Shown: positions 6,499-14,284, numbered from the stretch's first letter. The stretch is DNA of 18,199 bases from an uncultured Collinsella sp. (GCA_958421655.1 CATZMG010000046.1:1-18199), one strand, 5' to 3'. A program made the numbers and translations. The notes: generated by a model from the letters alone, not told the origin.

Positions 6499-7365
6499 TT
6501 ATCGGCCCGAAGCCACGCCCATGCCGTAGCCGATAATGAGTCCGTGCATCTCGGCATAGTATGAATCCAGTCCGTTGCAGGGCATGATGATGGTCTTGGA
6601 GCCGGGCCAATGCTCCACAATGCGGCTGGCAAGTTCCTGGGCGCCCGCCTCATTCTCGACATGGTCGATAACGACCTCGCCGCCGGTAAAGCCCTCGGCC
6701 TCCATGGTGAAGACAATCTTGCCAAGCATCTTCTTTTCGCCACGGGTGTGACCAACGAGCTTAATCTCCCCCGCCTCGCTTGCTGTGCCTAAGACTCGAA
6801 TGTTGAGTTTATTGGCGATGACCCCGGCTGCCTTGGGAATACGCCCGGCCTTGGCGAGATTTTCGTAATTGCACAGGCTAAAGAGGATCTTGCTGTTCTG
6901 TTCCAGCTCGTCGAAATAGCTGCAGGCTTCCTCAAATGAAACGTCTGGATTGCTTGCGAGATAGCGGTCGAACAGCAGGAAAATCAGGTCCATTTTGCCG
7001 CCGGCTCCGCGTGAATTGACCAGATGAATCTGTCGGTCAGGATCCTCGGCAAGAACCAAATCGCGTGCCGTGGCGGCGGCGTTATAGCTGCCCGATACGC
7101 CCTCCGAGATGGGCATGCAAATTGTCTTGTCGGCAAGTCTAAAGAGTTCGGCCCACTCGCCGACGCTCGGACAGGCGCTCGAAGAAGCGCTCGACTCCGA
7201 TTGCACGGCGCAATTGAGTTCGTGAACGTCGAGCGTGAGGTCATCGACGAACTCGCGCTCCCCCACTCGAATTTTGAGGGGTGCAAATGCAAAGGTGGTA
7301 TGGGGCGCGGTCGGTTGCCAATCGCGGAGGTTGCAGCTCGAATCGGAGATAAGTGCCCAGCTCAT
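6499..7365 (-). CDS. DegV family protein (fatty-acid-binding, FakB-like)
   Basis: The product is 288 residues, the normal DegV length. Family features in order: LISDSSCNL at the N-terminus; a Ser/Ala-rich stretch leading to ACPSVGEWAELF, where members usually have a TSxPS motif; PISEGVSGSYNAA around residue 90; a short central helical region; KAGRIPKAAGVIANKL; and the C-terminal IIGYGMGVASGR. DegV/FakB proteins bind a fatty acid and present it to a fatty-acid kinase for phospholipid synthesis. No kinase (FakA) gene is in the window, so the partner is unknown. The start has an AAAGGA site. A promoter-like TATAAT lies upstream and a convergent terminator downstream, suggesting a monocistronic unit. 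Confidence 0.92.
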   Translation of the reverse strand: MSWALISDSSCNLRDWQPTAPHTTFAFAPLKIRVGEREFVDDLTLDVHELNCAVQSESSASSSACPSVGEWAELFRLADKTICMPISEGVSGSYNAAATARDLVLAEDPDRQIHLVNSRGAGGKMDLIFLLFDRYLASNPDVSFEEACSYFDELEQNSKILFSLCNYENLAKAGRIPKAAGVIANKLNIRVLGTASEAGEIKLVGHTRGEKKMLGKIVFTMEAEGFTGGEVVIDHVENEAGAQELASRIVEHWPGSKTIIMPCNGLDSYYAEMHGLIIGYGMGVASGR

Positions 7366-7394
7366 AGAGGGTCCTTTCTAAATGTTTCTCATTT

Positions 7395-7423
7395 ATTATA
7401 GCCATCTTGCCTATCTATGAAAC
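7395..7423 (-). promoter_or_regulatory. Probable degV promoter
   Basis: On the minus strand a perfect -10 TATAAT (7400-7395) lies about 30 bases upstream of the degV start codon. The -35 is weak (GTTTCA at a 17-base spacing). The rest of 7424-7484 shows no gene. Confidence 0.55.
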
Positions 7424-7484
7424 GTGCATCTAGTATTGAAAACTAGCACATTGGGATCATGTATGGAGCACGGTCATAAATAAA

Positions 7485-7516
7485 TGAACCTCGCAGCCCA
7501 AAGGTCACGAGGTTCA
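7485..7516 (-). terminator. Intrinsic terminator of the NlpC/P60 gene and its operon
   Basis: TGAACCTCG (7485-7493) pairs with CGAGGTTCA (7508-7516). Read on the minus strand, the hairpin lies about 25 bases after the NlpC/P60 stop and is followed by TTTATTTATG, so it terminates the leftward operon. Confidence 0.75.
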
Positions 7517-7540
7517 CATTCGTTTGCTATACAGAGTGAC

Positions 7541-8668
7541 TTAGTAGCGCACGAAAATGTAGTTGTTGTTCATGCCGGCTGCGACAGAGCTGATGATAAC
7601 GCCCGTGTTGTAGTCGGAAGCATGGATCATCTGGCCGCCGCCAATATAGATGCCGGTGTGGTAAGAGTTGACCACAACGTCACCCGGCTGAGGATCGGAA
7701 ACGCGTGTCCAACCCATAAACGTGCCGGTGGTGCCCAGGCGGCAGTAGCGACCGGTGAGGCAGTAGCTAACGAATCCCGAGCAGTCAAAGCTGTTCGGGC
7801 CAATACCGCCCCAGGAATAAGCGCAGCCAAGCTTGCTGTAGGCGCGCGAAACAACGGAACCGCCGTCAACTGACTGGCTCGGCGCAGAAGGGGCCGGAGT
7901 CGGAGCCGGAGCCGGAGCGGGCTGCGGCGTAGGGGCAGGAGCGGGCGTGGGAGTGGGGGCGGGCGTGTTGCCGCCGTCATTGGTCGTACCGCCACCTTTG
8001 TTAGTGTTCTCAGTCGTGCCGGCGGTCTCGGTGTTCACCGTGGCCTTCTCGGCAGTACTGGCGTTAATGCCGGCCTGCAGTGCGGCATTGGCCTCGGCTT
8101 CGGCGGCAAGTTCGGCCTTCAGCTGGGAGTCCAGAGAGTTCACAACGTTTTGAGCCTCGGCCTGCTGAGCGTTGAGCTCGTCGACCTTCTTTTGCGTGGC
8201 GGCGACGTTCTTCTCCTGCTCGGCCTGCTTGTTGGTAAGTTCCTGCTTGAGCTCTTTGACCTCTTGGATGGTCTGGGCCTGCTTGTCGGAAACCTTGCCG
8301 TAGTAGAACAGACGGTTGAGCATATCGCCCAGGTCATCGACGCCCGTCAGTACTTGGAGCAGGCTCAGGCCGCCGGTCTTGTACTCACCTGCAACGTAGT
8401 TGGAAAGCTTGGTCTGGCCATCGGCGATCTCCTGCTGCTTTTGCGTGATCTCGCCAGCGGTCTGGTCGAGCGCCTGCGTCTGAGTGGCGAGCTCGTCGTA
8501 GATCTGCTGGGTTTGCGTGCCGATCTGCTCGAGTTTGGTACGAGCAGCGGCAAGATCGGATGCGGTATCGGCATAGGCAGGAGCCGCGAGGCCCAGGCCC
8601 AAAACACAAGCGAGGGTTGCCGTAGCAGCGCAGCGTGCCATGTTTTTATGCGTGTTTGCTGTGCGCAT
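7541..8668 (-). CDS. Secreted NlpC/P60 peptidoglycan endopeptidase with N-terminal coiled coil
   Basis: The product is 375 residues. A Sec signal peptide spans residues 1-33, with probable cleavage after AYA. A long coiled-coil region follows (about 36-200, rich in Gln, Glu and Lys heptads), then a Gly/Thr/Asn segment and a Pro-Ala-Thr-rich linker (about 245-265). The C-terminal NlpC/P60 domain (about 275-375) has catalytic Cys296 (FDCSGF), His337 (YHTGIYIG) and His349 (MIHAS). It resembles PcsB/CwlO/RipA-type hydrolases that cut peptide stems during growth or division and whose coiled coil is often controlled by FtsEX or similar; that control is inference. The start has AAAGGAAG upstream. 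It follows apt by 32 bases and ends the pgsA operon at a terminator. Confidence 0.94.
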   Translation of the reverse strand: MRTANTHKNMARCAATATLACVLGLGLAAPAYADTASDLAAARTKLEQIGTQTQQIYDELATQTQALDQTAGEITQKQQEIADGQTKLSNYVAGEYKTGGLSLLQVLTGVDDLGDMLNRLFYYGKVSDKQAQTIQEVKELKQELTNKQAEQEKNVAATQKKVDELNAQQAEAQNVVNSLDSQLKAELAAEAEANAALQAGINASTAEKATVNTETAGTTENTNKGGGTTNDGGNTPAPTPTPAPAPTPQPAPAPAPTPAPSAPSQSVDGGSVVSRAYSKLGCAYSWGGIGPNSFDCSGFVSYCLTGRYCRLGTTGTFMGWTRVSDPQPGDVVVNSYHTGIYIGGGQMIHASDYNTGVIISSVAAGMNNNYIFVRY

Positions 8669-8700
8669 GGAGCTTCCTTTCCGGTATCTAAGGGTAGCGG

Positions 8701-9231
8701 CTAGTTCACCGTTACCAGGCTAAAGAGCTCGACGTCCTCGTTGGAGGGCGTGAGCTTCTCGCGCGGGTTGAGAAACGCAAGCTCGAGGATACAACCGTAG
8801 CCCACAAGCTTTGCGCCCATATCGCGCACCAGTTTACCTGTTGCCTCGACGGTTCCGCCCGTCGCGACCAAGTCATCCAGAATCAACACGGTATCTTTAG
8901 AGGTAATGGCATCGGCGTGGATCTCGATAGAGTCGGTGCCATATTCGAGCTCGTAGCTCTCGCTCACCGTCTTGCGAGGCAGCTTGCCCGGCTTGCGTGC
9001 GGGCACAAAGCCAGCGCCCAGGGCGACGGCCACGGGCACGCCGACCATAAAGCCGCGAGCCTCGGGACCCACGACCTTGGTGATGCCCATGCCGGCAAAA
9101 TGCTCGGCCAGGGCATCTACCATGGCCTTTAGCGCTTCGGGATTACCGAAGAGCGGCGTGATGTCCTTAAAGACGACTCCGGGCTCGGGATAGTCGGGGA
9201 TGTCGACGATATGAGATTCGAAGTCGTACAT
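8701..9231 (-). CDS. apt: Adenine phosphoribosyltransferase
   Basis: The product is 176 residues, standard for Apt. It begins with the typical IVDIPDYPEPGVVFKDITPL, has GPEARGFMVGVPVA and KPGKLPRKTVSESYELEYG in the middle, and the PRPP-binding loop VLILDDLVATGGT at residues 115-127. It converts adenine and PRPP to AMP and pyrophosphate in purine salvage. The ATG has AAAGGTC upstream. It sits 38 bases after the MerR gene and 32 before the NlpC/P60 gene, so it is probably part of the leftward operon. In other bacteria apt is often next to relA or recJ; the context here differs. Confidence 0.96.
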   Translation of the reverse strand: MYDFESHIVDIPDYPEPGVVFKDITPLFGNPEALKAMVDALAEHFAGMGITKVVGPEARGFMVGVPVAVALGAGFVPARKPGKLPRKTVSESYELEYGTDSIEIHADAITSKDTVLILDDLVATGGTVEATGKLVRDMGAKLVGYGCILELAFLNPREKLTPSNEDVELFSLVTVN

Positions 9232-9269
9232 GGCATGACCTTTCAGGGGAGGCTGGTTTGTAGCAGCGT

Positions 9270-10154
9270 CTATTTGGCCGCGCTGGCGGTGCCGGCGCGT
9301 GAGGGGGCGACAACCTTGAGCGGCTGCACGAGGGATTCCTCACGCACGGGGACCGCGGAGGTAGACGTCTCTTCGCTTTTGGCCTTGGTTGACTCGGAGC
9401 GTGCGATCTCCTCATCGAGAGCATCGATGTCAGCGTCCTCGACTACGGCGTTGAGTGACTCAAATACGCGGTTTTTGAGCAGTGCGGTATGCACGCCCTC
9501 GGTGAGGTCATGCAGCTTCTTAAAGGCACGCTCGAGCTTAGCATCGCGCTCGTCGTCGGAAGTATCCATACCGAGCATGCTTACGAGCACCTGCTCAAAC
9601 ATCGAGGACTCGCGGTTTGCGGACGATACGTACTGGCGCAGGTTGCGCGGCTCGATATGGAAGCGCGAAAGCTCGGAGCAATAGCGGATGATCGGGAAAT
9701 CGCGGCCATCGACAAGCTCGCGATTCTGCGGGCTCTTGATGATGCGAATGAGGTCGTTTTCGGCCAGGGAGCGGATAAACGAGATCTCGACGCCGAGCAT
9801 ATCGGGGATGGTCTCGATGGGATGCAGTTTTTGCTTAGTCTCCTTGGGTTCCGTCTTGAGCGGAACATCGGACAACAGGCCCACCTCGTAGGCGAGCGTA
9901 GACAGGTCCGTGGCGTTTTCCAGGCGCTGCTTGATCACGTTGAGCGGCATGTAGCGAGTCTTCTGGAGGTGCAGAATGACCTCCAGGCGGTCAACGTCCT
10001 CCTTGGAGTACTGACGATAGCCCTTAGGCGTGCGATGAGGGGTGATGAGCCCCTCATCTTCGAGAAATCTAATTTTTGAGTTCGAAAGATCGGGGTATGC
10101 GCCTCGAAGTAGATTGACGACCTGGCCGATACTCAGATAATTGCGTTCGGCCAT
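9270..10154 (-). CDS. ftsR: MerR-family regulator, FtsR-like
   Basis: The product is 294 residues, long for MerR. The N-terminal winged helix (about 1-75) has YLSIGQVVNLLRGAYPDLSN, KIRFLEDEGLITPHRTPKGY and RQYSKEDVDRL. The unusual central insertion and the second domain (about 130-210, DMLGVEISFIRSLAENDLI, then ISRFHIEPRNLRQYVSSANR-like helices) match the actinobacterial class represented by Rv1828 and Corynebacterium FtsR, an activator of ftsZ. A Ser/Thr/Ala-rich tail completes it. Its gene starts three bases after the FHA gene stop, the same order as garA-Rv1828 in mycobacteria and odhI-ftsR in corynebacteria. The MerR call is certain; the FtsR assignment rests on synteny plus domain layout. 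Confidence 0.85.
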   Translation of the reverse strand: MAERNYLSIGQVVNLLRGAYPDLSNSKIRFLEDEGLITPHRTPKGYRQYSKEDVDRLEVILHLQKTRYMPLNVIKQRLENATDLSTLAYEVGLLSDVPLKTEPKETKQKLHPIETIPDMLGVEISFIRSLAENDLIRIIKSPQNRELVDGRDFPIIRYCSELSRFHIEPRNLRQYVSSANRESSMFEQVLVSMLGMDTSDDERDAKLERAFKKLHDLTEGVHTALLKNRVFESLNAVVEDADIDALDEEIARSESTKAKSEETSTSAVPVREESLVQPLKVVAPSRAGTASAAK

Positions 10155-10157
10155 GCC

Positions 10158-10592
10158 CTACTCACCGGTTTCGATGCGCTCCGGCGTGCTCTCGTGGTAG
10201 ATGAGCGTAAACGTACCGATCTGGACGGAAGAGCCATCGTGCAGCGGTGCGCCGTTGACGATAGCGCCGTCAACCCACGTACCGTTGAGTGAGCCCAGGT
10301 CCTCGATGCGGGCACCCAGACCCTCTCGAATAATGCGCGCGTGGCTACGCGACACGGTCATATCGTTGAGGAAGATGCCGTTGGCGGGATCGCGGCCGAT
10401 GGTGGTCACGTTGTCCTCGAGCTCAAAGGCGGCGCCGGTCTGCGGGCCCTTGACGATAGACAACACGGGCGCGGTTATGTGCACGTTGGCCATGAGGTCG
10501 GGAACGGTGACATCGCTCGAAGGAACGCGGAAAACGCAGGTGGCGTCTGAGGCCTTATCGTTCTGAGACATATTGTTAACCATGTTGTCCAT
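10158..10592 (-). CDS. garA: FHA-domain protein, GarA/OdhI-like
   Basis: The product is 144 residues from the chosen start; the frame is open to 10625, but AGGGG precedes ATG 10592. The C-terminal FHA domain (about 42-135) carries the phosphothreonine-binding residues in GRDP, TVSRSHARI and GSLNGTWVDG. Near the N-terminus is ATCVFR (Thr18), corresponding to the ETTSVFR phosphorylation motif of mycobacterial GarA and corynebacterial OdhI. In those proteins the phosphorylated Thr binds the protein's own FHA domain and switches off inhibition of 2-oxoglutarate dehydrogenase and glutamate metabolism. Here only the second of the two Thr positions is kept. It sits between pgsA and the MerR gene, as in mycobacteria. 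The target enzymes in this organism are unknown. Confidence 0.87.
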   Translation of the reverse strand: MDNMVNNMSQNDKASDATCVFRVPSSDVTVPDLMANVHITAPVLSIVKGPQTGAAFELEDNVTTIGRDPANGIFLNDMTVSRSHARIIREGLGARIEDLGSLNGTWVDGAIVNGAPLHDGSSVQIGTFTLIYHESTPERIETGE

Positions 10593-10658
10593 GACAACCC
10601 CTAACTTAACGCGGACATGCCGCAAAAAATGTACTGTACGTAATCATACCCCAATGGC

Positions 10659-11363
10659 TTAGTCTTCGATTTCGGGGTTAAGAAAGTCGATGTCTTCGTC
10701 CTCTGGATGCGCCACGGCTTGTTTAATGGCTGCTCCACCCTTAATGGAATAGATGACGGCGGTGAGCATGGAGAAGATGACGCCGCCGTACACAAAGAAG
10801 ATGCCAAGCGGTACCGGGCTGCCGTTGAGGCCCGGGAAGGCCGTGAACGTAGCGGGCAGCAGGTGCCAGCCATCCACAGTGGGAAAGCCAAGCAGCATGA
10901 GCGAGAAACCGGTCATGAGCAGCGCCGTGGCAATCTTGCCGGGAAAGACGACGTCAATGGGGCGGCGGTGATAGTGGCGCACGATGAGTGTGCCGATTCC
11001 CAGGTAGATATCGCGCCCGATGATGAGCACGCAGACCCAGATGGGAAGTTCGCCGCGGACTACCAGACCCAGCACACCGGTAAACAGCAACGCACGGTCA
11101 CAGATGGGATCCATAACCTTGCCGAGCCACGAAACCGTTTTGGTCATACGGGCGATCTGACCGTCCATCCAGTCAGTGGAGGCCGCGATGGCATAGATAA
11201 TGATCGCGACGACGCGGTTGTTGTCCGTCACAAACAGGTACAGAAAGACCAGCGTGAGAATCAGGCGCGTGAAGGTAATGAAATTGGAGATCGTAAAGAT
11301 CTTATTCGACGGGTAATCGGAGGTGCCGATAAGCTCCTTTTTGATCTTCTTTTTGATGCCCAC
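10659..11363 (-). CDS. pgsA: CDP-alcohol phosphatidyltransferase, probable phosphatidylglycerophosphate synthase
   Basis: From a GTG start the product is 234 residues. The full CDP-alcohol phosphatidyltransferase motif is present: D64, D67-G68, A71-R72, G81, D85 and D89 (DWMDGQIAR, then GKVMDPICDR). About five to six membrane helices surround it, including 31-46, 50-62, 91-100 and 146-160. It uses CDP-diacylglycerol and most likely glycerol 3-phosphate at the membrane; inositol phosphate as acceptor cannot be excluded from the motif. The frame is open to 11582, but GTG 11363 has GGGGGAG upstream, and the upstream codons are not PgsA-like. It heads the leftward operon with the FHA, MerR, apt and NlpC/P60 genes. 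The 215 bases upstream hold its leader (TATATT at about 11,400 on the minus strand may be the -10). Confidence 0.88.
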   Translation of the reverse strand: MGIKKKIKKELIGTSDYPSNKIFTISNFITFTRLILTLVFLYLFVTDNNRVVAIIIYAIAASTDWMDGQIARMTKTVSWLGKVMDPICDRALLFTGVLGLVVRGELPIWVCVLIIGRDIYLGIGTLIVRHYHRRPIDVVFPGKIATALLMTGFSLMLLGFPTVDGWHLLPATFTAFPGLNGSPVPLGIFFVYGGVIFSMLTAVIYSIKGGAAIKQAVAHPEDEDIDFLNPEIED

Positions 11364-11526
11364 AGGACTCCCCCGCTGGTAAACGACAAAACTTTCGATA
11401 ATATACCCGTTCTGGCGATGTCTATCCAGCGTAAGCATAGAGAGTCCAGACATATATAAGACCCCAACGGCCGTTACGGCTTCGTTAGAAACGCGTCCCA
11501 CCATGGATGGTGAACCCGAAAGGTAA

Positions 11527-11559
11527 GGCGCGCGGGCACGGTGGCTCGGCCCGCGCGCC
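11527..11559 (+). promoter_or_regulatory. GC-rich leader hairpin upstream of the ABC operon
   Basis: GGCGCGCGGGC (11527-11537) pairs perfectly with GCCCGCGCGCC (11549-11559) around an 11-base loop. It lies five bases before the AGAAAGGA ribosome-binding region of the ATPase gene. It may be an attenuator, an mRNA-stabilising element, or simply the leftward end of the imported block; no T-run follows. Small palindromes (AACGGCCGTT 11466-11475, CACCATGGATGGTG 11499-11512) lie upstream. No clear promoter was recognised in 11364-11580 on the plus strand. Confidence 0.5.
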
Positions 11560-11580
11560 CGGAAGAGAAAGGATAAACCC

Positions 11581-12309
11581 ATGGGTTACATGCTCGAGAC
11601 GCGTGGGCTCACCAAGCGCTTCGGCCGCGGCGACCAGGCGCAGGACGCCGTGGCCGACGTGAGCCTTCATATCCGCGAGGGCGAGGTATACGGGCTGCTC
11701 GGTCCCAACGGAGCCGGCAAGTCGACAACGCTCAAGATGATCTGCGGGATGCTGCGGCCGACGGCCGGGGAGATCCTCTTTGCCGGGCACGCCTGGCGCC
11801 GCGAGGACCTCTACGCAATCGGCAGCCTCATCGAGGAGGCGCCGCTCTACCCCAACCTCACCGCGCGCGAGAACCTGCGCGTGCGCACCACGCTGCTGGG
11901 CCTTCCCGAGAGCCGCATAGATGAGGTACTCGCCGCCGTGGACCTCGCGGACACCGGGAAGAAGCGCGCCGGGCGCTTCTCGATGGGCATGCGGCAGCGC
12001 CTGGGGCTCGCGCTGGCGCTGATCGCCCGGCCACGCCTGCTCGTGCTCGACGAGCCCACCAACGGCCTCGACCCCATCGGCATCGAGGAGCTGCGCGACC
12101 AGATCCGCGGCTTCGCGGCGGCGGGCACGACGGTGATCGTCTCGAGCCACATCCTCTCCGAGGTGCAGCAGATGGCGGACACCATCGGCATCATCTGCGG
12201 GGGGCGCCTCGCCTACGAGGATGCGCTTCGGCCCGGGCAGGACCTCGAGGAACTCTTCATGAGCTTCTGCCGGGAAGGGCGACGAGCACGCGGGGAGGTG
12301 GCGGCATGA
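11581..12309 (+). CDS. Lantibiotic-protection ABC transporter ATP-binding subunit (LanF/CprA-like)
   Basis: The product is 242 residues. Walker A is GPNGAGKST (41-49), the signature is a divergent FSMGMRQR (133-140), Walker B is LLVLDEPT (153-160) and the switch His is H200 (SSH). At the Q-loop position the sequence is IGSLIEEAPLYPNLTAREN, with Glu85 instead of Gln: the E-loop known from lantibiotic immunity ATPases such as NukF. It would power export or membrane clearance of lantibiotics with the two following permeases, to which it is coupled by an ATGA overlap. The ATG has AGAAAGGA upstream. High-GC codons start here, unlike the genes to the left. A BcrA-type bacitracin transporter is the main alternative; permease types favour lantibiotics. 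Confidence 0.93.
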   Translation: MGYMLETRGLTKRFGRGDQAQDAVADVSLHIREGEVYGLLGPNGAGKSTTLKMICGMLRPTAGEILFAGHAWRREDLYAIGSLIEEAPLYPNLTARENLRVRTTLLGLPESRIDEVLAAVDLADTGKKRAGRFSMGMRQRLGLALALIARPRLLVLDEPTNGLDPIGIEELRDQIRGFAAAGTTVIVSSHILSEVQQMADTIGIICGGRLAYEDALRPGQDLEELFMSFCREGRRARGEVAA

Positions 12310-13076
12310 CGGGCGAGAAAGGCGGCCTGCTCGCGGGCCTGCGCGCCGAGGCCCTGAAGTCGCGCCACGCGGCACCGGTTCGCCTGGCCGTGCTCATGGC
12401 GCTGCCGATGCCGCTGCTCGGCGCGATGCCCTACCGGGGCGTGCAGATCTTTAGCGCGTGGAACTACTGGTACGCGCTCTTCCTGCCCGTGTCTCTCTCG
12501 CTCGTGGTGGCGTGCGTCGCGCGGGCGGACGCTCGCGCGCGGATGCGAGGGCTTCTGGGCCTGGGCTTCCCGCTCGGGCGCGCCTGGTGGGCCAAGGCGC
12601 TCTGGTGCCTCGCGCTCTGCACACTCTCGAACCTCGTGGTCTTCGGCATCTACCTCGCGGGCTCGGCGTTCTCGTCGCAGGGCCTCACGGCCGCGGGCAC
12701 GCTCACGATGCTCCTCTGCGCGCTCGCCAACACGGTGACCGCGGCGTGGATGATCCCCGCAGGGCTCTTCCTCACGGCGCGGCTCGGCATGCTCGCGGGC
12801 ATCTTCTGCCCGCTCGCCGTGCAGCTCGTGGGTGGGTTCGCCTGGTCGTTGGTGCCGCTGCCGCAGCTCTTTCCGCCGTCCGCGAGCATGGTCATCCCCA
12901 CGAGCTTCATCCCCGTGCTGCCGAGCGGCGAGCCACTCGCGGCGGACATGGCGCTCGGCGGGGCGCTCACGGCGGACGCCATGCTCACGCTGGCGGGTCT
13001 TGCGGTCTGCGCGCTCGCGTTCGCCGCGCTCACGGCGGCGGGCGCGGCCTGGTTCGCGCGCTCCGAAGAGAGGTGA
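12306..13076 (+). CDS. Lantibiotic-protection ABC transporter permease, MutE/EpiE-like
   Basis: The product is 256 residues with about six membrane helices and a short cytoplasmic N-terminus (LLAGLRAEALKSRHAAPVRL). The arrangement, ending helix one with MALPMPLLGAMPYRG, followed by FSAWNYWYALFLPVSLSLVV and the loop LLGLGFPLGRAWWAKALW, fits the MutE/EpiE family of lantibiotic permeases. It forms a heterodimeric membrane channel with the next gene product. It starts within the ATPase stop (ATGA) and ends within the next start (TGATG), so the three genes are translationally coupled. Which substrate it moves cannot be seen. Confidence 0.85.
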   Translation: MTGEKGGLLAGLRAEALKSRHAAPVRLAVLMALPMPLLGAMPYRGVQIFSAWNYWYALFLPVSLSLVVACVARADARARMRGLLGLGFPLGRAWWAKALWCLALCTLSNLVVFGIYLAGSAFSSQGLTAAGTLTMLLCALANTVTAAWMIPAGLFLTARLGMLAGIFCPLAVQLVGGFAWSLVPLPQLFPPSASMVIPTSFIPVLPSGEPLAADMALGGALTADAMLTLAGLAVCALAFAALTAAGAAWFARSEER

Positions 13077-13891
13077 TGGCCGTGACACGACTCTCCGACC
13101 CGACGCCGCGCATGACTCTCCCGCGGGCCCTGCTCTCCGAGGCCCTGCGCCTGGCGCGCTCCCCGCTCACGGCGGTGCACCTCGTCTGCGGCCTGGCAGC
13201 CGGTCTTGCCTGCGGCGAGTACTTCTCCGTAACCCGTTGGGACCCGGCGCTGGGCGCGGACGCCTACGCCCAGTTCCTCGGCGCCCTCATGCCGCTCATG
13301 TCCGCCATCGTCTGCGGGCTCGCCGTGGACGAGGAGCGCGCTGCCGGGCGCCTCGCCAACCTCACGGCGGTCCCCTCGCGCGGGCGCGCCGTCGCGGCGA
13401 AGCTGCTCGCCCTTGCGGCGCTCGGCGCGGGCGCGCTGGCCGTGGCGCTCGGCGTGTTCGGGGCCGTGCTCGCCGTCGCCGGGCGCCTGCCGCTCGGGCC
13501 CGCTCCGCTTGCGGCCGCCTGGGCAGGCATCGTGTTGGGCAGCCTGCCCCTCTACGCGCTGGGGCTCGGCTTGGCCCTGCGCCTCGGCCGCAACGCCGCC
13601 ATCGGCGCCGGCGCGGCGGGAATGCTCCTCGCGTTCTTCTCAGTGGGCGGACTTGCGCACGGCCTCATGACCGGCGAGCTCACCGGTGCCCTGGCGACGC
13701 CCCTGAGCTGGGTGCCGCTCGCCTGGCCCGCGCGCCTGGGGTCGCTCGGGGTGGAGGCCTTCATCGACGCCGCACGCGCGGCGGGCCCTCTCCTCACGAC
13801 TGCGCTCGCCAGCCTCGTGCTCACCCTGGCAGCCGCCGCCGTCCTTCTCGCCTGGTTCTGCCGCTTCGAGGACGGGAGGGTAGATGCGTAG
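13076..13891 (+). CDS. Lantibiotic-protection ABC transporter permease, MutG-like
   Basis: The product is 271 residues with about six hydrophobic segments. An N-terminal LPRALLSEALRLARSPLTAV resembles the start of the first permease, followed by a periplasm-side segment (CGEYFSVTRWDPALGADAYA), then MSAIVCGLAVDEERAAGRL, typical of this permease class. The frame is open far upstream to 12458, but that part is a shadow of the MutE-like gene; ATG 13076 follows AGAGAGG and overlaps the previous stop by one base. GTG 13082 is an alternative. It overlaps the next gene by eight bases. It is less conserved than the ATPase, so the MutG assignment leans partly on operon order. Confidence 0.83.
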   Translation: MAVTRLSDPTPRMTLPRALLSEALRLARSPLTAVHLVCGLAAGLACGEYFSVTRWDPALGADAYAQFLGALMPLMSAIVCGLAVDEERAAGRLANLTAVPSRGRAVAAKLLALAALGAGALAVALGVFGAVLAVAGRLPLGPAPLAAAWAGIVLGSLPLYALGLGLALRLGRNAAIGAGAAGMLLAFFSVGGLAHGLMTGELTGALATPLSWVPLAWPARLGSLGVEAFIDAARAAGPLLTTALASLVLTLAAAAVLLAWFCRFEDGRVDA

Positions 13892-14284
13892 GAGGCCGCT
13901 CGCCGCCATGCTCGTCCTCCTCTCCGCAGCGCTCGTCCTGGGCGGGAATGCCCTGCTCGACGCCGGCTGGGGTCGGCGCTGCGCTCGATCGCCGACCGCG
14001 TGCTGCCCAACCCTGAGATCGCCATGTGGGCGCCCGCGCCCGAGCCCGGCAGCCACGCGAGCTCCGACGCCGACGCCACTGGGGCGGGGGCAAACTACGT
14101 CTACCTGGTGGACGCGGCGGACGACAGAGGCAATGTCCGAGAGCTCCAGCTCATCTTCTTCGGGCGGGAGTCGGACGGCGAGGGCTGGCTCGAGATCGAG
14201 GCGCGCGGCGGCTCGGGCGTGCGCTACCGCGCGTGCGACGCGGCCGAGGCGCCCGCGGCTGCGCGCAGGGCTCTGGACCGCTGA
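13884..14284 (+). pseudogene. YxeA/DUF1093-like exported protein, split by a one-base frameshift
   Basis: A good GGGAGG site precedes ATG 13884. The first frame encodes MRRRPLAAMLVLLSAALVLG (signal or anchor) to Trp29 at 13968-13970. The remainder, in the -1 frame, continues LRSIADRVLPNPEIAMW to NYVYLVDAADDRGNVRELQL and WLEIEARGGSGVRYRA, a YxeA/DUF1093-like pattern ending at TGA 14282-14284. Adding one G to the GGGG run at 13969-13972 would join them smoothly (DAGWGSALRSIADR) into 133 residues. The first frame alone has no stop until 14489, inside the next gene. It may be a real mutation, a sequencing error or a slippage site. YxeA-like proteins are often encoded with lantibiotic-type ABC transporters; their function is not established. 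Confidence 0.78.

Noticed and set aside
11364..11582. N-terminal extension of PgsA
   Set aside because: The upstream codons do not resemble the family, run into the high-GC block, and a GTG with a strong SD lies at 11363.
12458..13075. N-terminal extension of the MutG-like permease frame
   Set aside because: Arg/His/Ala-rich shadow of the upstream permease; the coupled ATG at 13076 with an SD is the real start.
12213..13088. 291-residue minus-strand ORF rich in Arg/Glu/His
   Set aside because: Typical antisense shadow in high-GC DNA opposite the MutE-like permease. The same applies to the long minus-strand frames at 11485-12375, 13640-14671 and 14617-16338.
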